From: Megaustenia siamemsis
Taxonomy: Eukaryota; Mollusca; Gastropoda; Stylommatophora; Ariophantidae
Reading direction: 5' to 3'
Length of the DNA: 64,000 bases
NCBI GenBank assembly: GCA_032433765.1
Contig: JAVIAB010000092.1
Location: forward strand, 69,989,995-70,053,994
In this document: positions 59,440 through 64,000 of the stretch, one piece after another
Position numbering within the stretch: position 1 is the first letter of the stretch
Layout of the letters: each line of letters opens with the position of its first letter
Translations under genes and position numbers: made by a program
The notes under the pieces: generated by a model
Seen by the model: the letters and a program-made list of their open reading frames with translations, nothing else
Database searches by the model: none
What the model was told of the DNA's origin: nothing

Positions 59440-60725
59440 TATAATTTGTGGTCTTTTGCTCTTCTCTTCGCCTCTTCTACTGTTGTTTCCTCATGTTTCT
59501 AATATTCCGTCAACCCATCTTTTTCGTGGTCGGCCCTTGGGCCTTGTGTTCTCGCGACGTTTATTGAAGGCTCGTTGTGTTGTGCTTTTATCTTTCTGTC
59601 TTATCCCGTCGACAAACCATTTTATCTGTTATTTCTTTATATGCCCTATGGTGGAAGTTATTCCTAACTTTTTTCTCAGTACTTCATTTCTGATCTTATC
59701 TCTCAGGCTGTTTACTGTCATTTGTCTAACACATTTCATCTCGGTAGTGGTTAGTTTTCTAATTGTTCTTGCATCTAGGGTTCCGGACTCACATTGGTAG
59801 CACAATGTTGGAATACATATTATATTGTGACAATAGGCGAAGGCGCGCCCCACCCAGCACCAGAGCTGGAAGTCGTCAGTGACTCATAACTGATGGCTTG
59901 CGCCAGGATCGGTGAACCAGAACCATCCAGACCCTGCTACACCTCTTCGTGGTGCCTCTAGAAACAGACTAACCTGTCTAGTCTGGCCAAGCGAGCAGGG
60001 ATCGAAGTGGGAAGACGAACCCGGTACACAAAAAACGTCGGCTGAAATCGGATGTGTTGGGCCGAAAGGCGCAGATATCACAGTGTTACACTGCAAACTT
60101 CAACACAACGTAACTACGTCCACTTAACGTCCTTTTAAGGGCGGATGACGAGGAGGAAGTCTACGGTTCGTATCCGTTAGAATACCTCAAATCATCGGGC
60201 GAACGCATCACCATCATCATATTGTAGAGTGCCCATTTTGCCTATATAGGCATTTCCTTGTTGGACAATAGTGGTGATTGGTGTCCGATGATTTGAAAAC
60301 CTTTTTTGCATCTTGAGTTTATTTCTTCTGTATGTGAATTGTCGATTGTCACTAGATTTATTAGATATTTAAATTCTTCTACTTCTTTTAGTACCCCTTT
60401 TACTTGTTTGCTGTCCATCGATATGTTGATATTCTGATTCTCTTTTGTGATATTCAAGATTTCTGTTCTGTTGATGTTGATTTGTACGTTGTATTGAGTG
60501 TCTGTGATGGTAAATCCATTTAAATGTTTTTGTAGGTCTTATATTTTCCCCTGTATTTAGTGGGTGAACGTCTGCAAATAGAAATTCGTTAATATCCTCT
60601 GATGGGTTGGCTAACTTACATATGTAATCTATGCAGATAATAAACAATGGGGGAGATGGTACTCACCCCTGTTTTATTCCTGCTCTAACTTTGAAGTGAT
60701 CTGTGTAGCCTGATGCTGTCCTAAC
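59440..60725 (-). pseudogene. LINE reverse transcriptase fragment interrupted by family A
   Basis: Read on the minus strand it begins near motif B (FKVRAGIKQG, then PLFIICIDYICK) with FLFAD where motif C would be. It continues through VEEFKYLINLVTIDNSHTEE and SPLLSNKEMPI, then after the inserted family A element ICIPTLCYQCESGTLDARTI, TTTEMKCVRQMTVNSLRDKI and GRPRKRWVDGILE. Several stops and shifts are present. Removing 59850-60215 rejoins the coding sequence between SNKEMPI and ICIPTLC. Confidence 0.8.
59850..60217 (+). repeat. Family A element inserted in LINE
   Basis: The longest clear copy: CCAGAGCTGGAAGTCGTCAG head, CGCCAGGATCGGTGAACCAG, CTCTTCGTGGTGCCTCTAGA, GAAATCGGATGTGTTGGGCC, CTTAACGTCCTTTTAAGGGC and AATCATCGGGCGAACG, with a (CATCAC/ATC)n tail. 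TATTGT-containing flanks (ATATTGT) may be a short target-site duplication. Confidence 0.85.
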
Positions 60726-60754
60726 TGTAAAGTTGCTGTTGGAAAAGCAACTTT

Positions 60755-60965
60755 AAATTAGGTTGGTTTCGTAGAAGATGCGCTATGTTGTTTTTATTTT
60801 GTTTGGCGAATTTCGGCCTAGCACATCCGACTTCAGCAGGGCTTTTTTAAGTACCCGGTTTTCTTCCCTCTTCAAACACTACACGCTCGGCTAGACTAGA
60901 TAGTCCTGTCTGTTACCAGGATCACCTCAGTGAAGTGGATCAGGGCGTTCATCATCTGTTGTTTA
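60755..60965 (-). repeat. Family A element, inverted partial copy
   Basis: The plus strand carries GCACATCCGACTTCAGCAGG, ACCCGGTTTTCTTCCCTCTT and CTGTTACCAGGATCACCTC, reverse complements of the middle of family A. Both ends are missing. Confidence 0.55.
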
Positions 60966-61204
60966 CCTCCCCCTCCCTCCAGTTTAACATATGATATCAT
61001 GTTGATGGTGATGTTTTCATTAGAACATAAACTCGGATTTTGACCCTAAAAAAATTAATTATTTCATTAAATAATGCATCAGGCGAGAAATAAAAGAAAG
61101 AAATAGGAAAGCTGTATAGTTTAACACTTTCTCACATAGCTGAAAAAAAAGAGTTATGTAAAAGTACGACTGTACAGAATCAAGGTATACCTGTAATAAA
61201 TAAA
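60966..61204. other. Unassigned short interval
   Basis: Nothing recognised. Confidence 0.5.
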
Positions 61205-61300
61205 CAGAGAGGCTGGCTAGTCACAGGTGAGACGTCGACCTCCGGACATGGAGGATCCGGCTTCAAAGCCTGTCACATACGGTGACGATTTTTTTTTTTC
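61205..61300 (+). repeat. Possible tRNA-derived SINE head
   Basis: GGCTGGCTAGTCACAGGTGA and GGATCCGGCTTCAAAGCC have A- and B-box-like words at tRNA spacing, followed by a T/A-rich tail. Weak. Confidence 0.35.
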
Positions 61301-61329
61301 AAAAATAGAAACAAAATAATCAGTAGTTT

Positions 61330-62487
61330 AATACCATTTTAAATACCACACCATCGAAGAAAAGAAACACATTCATAGTTAAGGATTCCAAATCGGCTCT
61401 GTAAGCACTGGGAAACAATACGAACAAATTCACACAGCTTAACACTTATACAGACACATTCATTGAAACACAAGATTGGTAATGCAATGGATACTGGGAC
61501 ACGCGAACACACCAGGAAATGATAAGGCAGATACATTAGCTATGAGAGGATCCAGACAGACACAGATACATACATCCATCACACTAGACACAGCCAAACA
61601 AGTCATAAACTCCAACAGTAGAGAGGAGTGGCTGAACGGATGGGCCTTAGGGAAAACAGGGAGAGAGCTTTTTAAATATATGGCAAGACCAAATCCACAA
61701 GACAACATCAACAACCTAACAAGAAGAGACCAAACCGCCATCTTCAGACTGAGAACAGAACATGTTATGCTGAATCACAAACATTATTAGAATACAACGA
61801 AACCATACCCCAGTATGTCCACTCTGTAATCACCCACAAGAAACTGTAGAACACCACCTGTTTTTATTCCCAAAACTCACCGACATCAGAACACCACCTG
61901 TTTCAATGCCCAAAGCATATCGACATCAGAACACCACCTGTTTTAATGCCCGAAGCTCACCGACATAAGAACACCACCTGTTTTAATGCCCGAAGCTCAC
62001 CGACATCGGAACACCACCTGTTTTAATGCCCGAAGCTCACCGACATGAGAACACCACCTGTTTTAATGCCCGAAGCTCACCGACATCAGAACACCACCTG
62101 TTTTAATGCCCGAAGCTCACCGACATCGGAACACCACCTGTTTTAATGCCCGAAGCTCACCGACATCAGAACACCACCTGTTTTAATGCCCGAAGCTCAC
62201 CGACATCAGAACACCACCTGTTTTAATGCCCGAAGCTCACCGACATCAGAACACCACCTGTTTTAATGCCCGAAGCTCACCGACATCAGAACACCACCTG
62301 TTTTAATGCCCGAAGCTCACCGACATCAGAACAACACTATTTCTTCAAAGACCCTCCAAATGGAACACTCTGTACGGAACCACAGCAGAACTTAGAAATA
62401 CCTGCAGATACTACTACATGGCATTGGCCGAATGGCATCGGCTCAAAGGTCGCTGGATACATAACAACAATAACAACAATAACAACA
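61330..62487 (+). pseudogene. LINE 3' end with RNase H domain
   Basis: A 5'-truncated LINE that begins inside an RNase H domain. VKDSKSAL-like sequence with a stop near 61398 is followed by VMQWILGHANTPGNDKADTL, the RNase H C-terminal motif. The usual tail follows: REEWLNGWALGKTGRELFKY, LTRRDQTAIFRLRTEHVML and, after frameshifts, a cysteine-poor remnant of the zinc-knuckle VEHHLF. The VEHHLF...LTDIR piece is then amplified in tandem (61845-62335). The ending RPSKWNTLYGTTAELRNT follows the array, with an (AACAAT)n tail at 62458-62487. The RNase H places it in an RNase H-bearing, I-like or related clade, not RTE. Confidence 0.8.
61845..62335 (+). repeat. 40-bp minisatellite inside LINE coding sequence
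   Basis: About twelve units of 40 bp (AACACCACCTGTTTTAATGC then CCGAAGCTCACCGACATC). The first two units are the most diverged and nearest to the LINE sequence; the rest are nearly uniform, with an ATCAG/ATCGG/ATGAG difference. Confidence 0.95.
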
Positions 62488-63454
62488 CTCAGTTGTTTCG
62501 TTGTAACATTACCTTCCCCTGATCTCTTGGGTAGTGAGACCCGATGTCTAGTCCTTTCGAAAAGGGGCAATAAACAGAAGGTCCCGTGTGCACTCGTGCA
62601 CGTTAAATAACCCTTGGTAGTTTAGGAGGTAAAGAGTAGGTCATGCATACAATTGCTGCTCGGGAGAAATTATCGGCAAAAACCTACCCAAACCGTGGAT
62701 CCCAGTTCGAACTACGGAGTTCGTGCACGAATCTCGCATTTTCTCAGATTCTTGAGCGGGATATCGGAACATCAACAGCCAACTATATTTTCACTAAGGC
62801 CTACGGACTGGGTTTTATTTTTTTTATTCCGAAGCCACCCAAAGCTTATGATTTTTCAGTTTTGCAAATTGATGACTGATGTCATTTTACCTACAACACT
62901 AAAAACGTCACAAGCTTTGGGTGATCCTTTTCGCCCGAGGGCCTTAGAAAAACTGTTTGCTGTGGACACCTATGGATTCGTCAGGTGTACTGTGATGATG
63001 ATACCAACAACAACAATAACAAACAACTGTGCCAATGAAAAGAATAATTGACAGAAAATACAGTAGACAGATTAAAAGTATTCACGGGAAATAAGACAAT
63101 GACGACTAGCTTGTTTTCTTTTTAATTGCATATTCACAAGAACCGAACCAGAACACAGAACAGAAGCGCAGACGGTTATCATGTTTCCAGTGATATCTAA
63201 GATGTAGATACGGTGTTTCTTTCTGAAGTTGTGTGCGCTTTGTCGACAAGGCCGCTCTTTTATTGTGGAGAGTTCTGAAAGGACAGGGGCGCTAATTCAT
63301 GGGAGAAGACAAAAAAACCACTGAAGTGAGAAGAGTAAAATTTTGAAAAATGTTGCATTCAAAAATGCGGGTCGAGACGCTCGACAATAAGAGAATTAAA
63401 GAGGTTAGTAATTCTGGCTGACTACACCAAACTCAAAGAACAGCAGTTGATCAA
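62488..63454. other. Unassigned interval, repeat-like
   Basis: Contains GGTCCCGTGTGCACTCGTGC and GGATCCCAGTTCGAACTACG, which look like parts of a dispersed repeat, and a (ATGATGATACCAACAACAAC) simple tail at about 62995. Only one copy is present here, so I cannot define it. Confidence 0.4.
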
Positions 63455-63685
63455 GAACCTTCTACACCTACCTTGAGTGACTATCAGTCCTGGTAGTGTA
63501 AAATATATCGAGAGGGAAGGCAACCAGACACTTAGAATGCCACGCTAACAACGGATATTTATGGCTGAAAACTCCACATTGTTTCTGGCTGTAATCGATA
63601 TACATAACATGTACGCTTAGGCAATGTAAATTAAAGTCGCACACGAAATAGTAAGCAATTTTTGGATGAACGCAAACAAATAATA
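63455..63685 (+). repeat. Family A-like element, diverged
   Basis: GAGTGACTATCAGTCCTGG, GAGAGGGAAGGCAACCAGAC, TTAGAATGCCACGC and TTTTTGGATGAACGCAAAC follow the family A order loosely, ending in an A-rich tail. Confidence 0.4.
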
Positions 63686-64000
63686 AAATGCAAATAGAGA
63701 CCAACAAGCAGCACATAGTAATAACAGTAAACACTCTCGTATGAGATTTATAACAGAAATTAATTCTACATACATTGACATAGTAAGTTTAGAACCAAAT
63801 ATGCACTGCCTCATGAAATATGATCAAAGAGTTGGTGGGTGTAGTATATGCAGTTCCAGTATGTTCCAGAGTTAGAGTCATGGGGCTGATTTCTTGGACA
63901 TCAATGCTGCGTCACAAGAACCAACACTTTGTGGGCCTTACAGAGAAAGAGAAAAAAAAAAAAAGACCAACAAATGATGATTCAGTGGAAAGTAGTGAGG
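63686..64000. other. Unassigned interval at right edge
   Basis: No gene or repeat recognised. An A run lies at 63951-63964. Confidence 0.5.

Overview
This window looks like non-coding, repeat-dominated DNA from an animal genome, most likely a mollusc or another lophotrochozoan. I infer this from the mix of RTE-type and RNase H-bearing LINE fragments, tRNA-derived SINEs, a Tc1/mariner element, hAT remnants, abundant microsatellites and the absence of any bacterial-style gene order. The exact taxon cannot be fixed from sequence alone. I found no intact host gene. Almost all long reading frames belong to transposable elements or are by-products of a 30-bp tandem repeat whose period is divisible by three.

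Layout. (1) 1-13144: a satellite array of 30-bp units, running off the left edge. It is organised into higher-order blocks separated by an ~87-bp non-repeat spacer that comes in two alternating versions. (2) 13141-24752: a mosaic of nested, mostly dead transposons. (3) 24753-33466: a second array of the same satellite, colinear with the right part of the first. (4) 33467-45099: a second, nearly identical copy of the transposon mosaic. Parts 1-2 and 3-4 are therefore two copies of a ~20.3-kb direct tandem duplication, and the join is visible at 24752/24753. (5) 45100-64000: single-copy flank holding LINE fragments, an inverted pair of tRNA-derived SINEs, a fold-back structure, a 5'-truncated RTE LINE with a perfect 12-bp target-site duplication, a nearly intact mariner element with TIRs, several minisatellites and a LINE with an RNase H domain.

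A dispersed SINE-like family, here called family A, recurs about nine times. It is ~330 bp, with head GTYGTCAGYGACNNAYARCT and end TCATCGGGCGAACG followed by a short simple tail. Its head has been expanded into tandem arrays at two separate loci (29-bp units at 15.6 kb, 47-bp units at 56.7/58.1 kb). A third minisatellite (40-bp units at 61.9 kb) is an expansion of a piece of LINE coding sequence. Retroposon-internal tandem expansion is therefore a recurring theme.

The most unusual object is the satellite. Four of its six frames are open. Its most variable position (all four bases common) falls on the fourfold-degenerate third base of an Arg codon in the minus-strand decapeptide frame. The spacers carry a splice-acceptor-like tract and an ATG that opens the longest plus-strand frames. 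These facts are visible in the sequence. Whether they mean translation or are accidents of a 30-bp period is unresolved, and 29-bp units that break the frame argue against a long protein.
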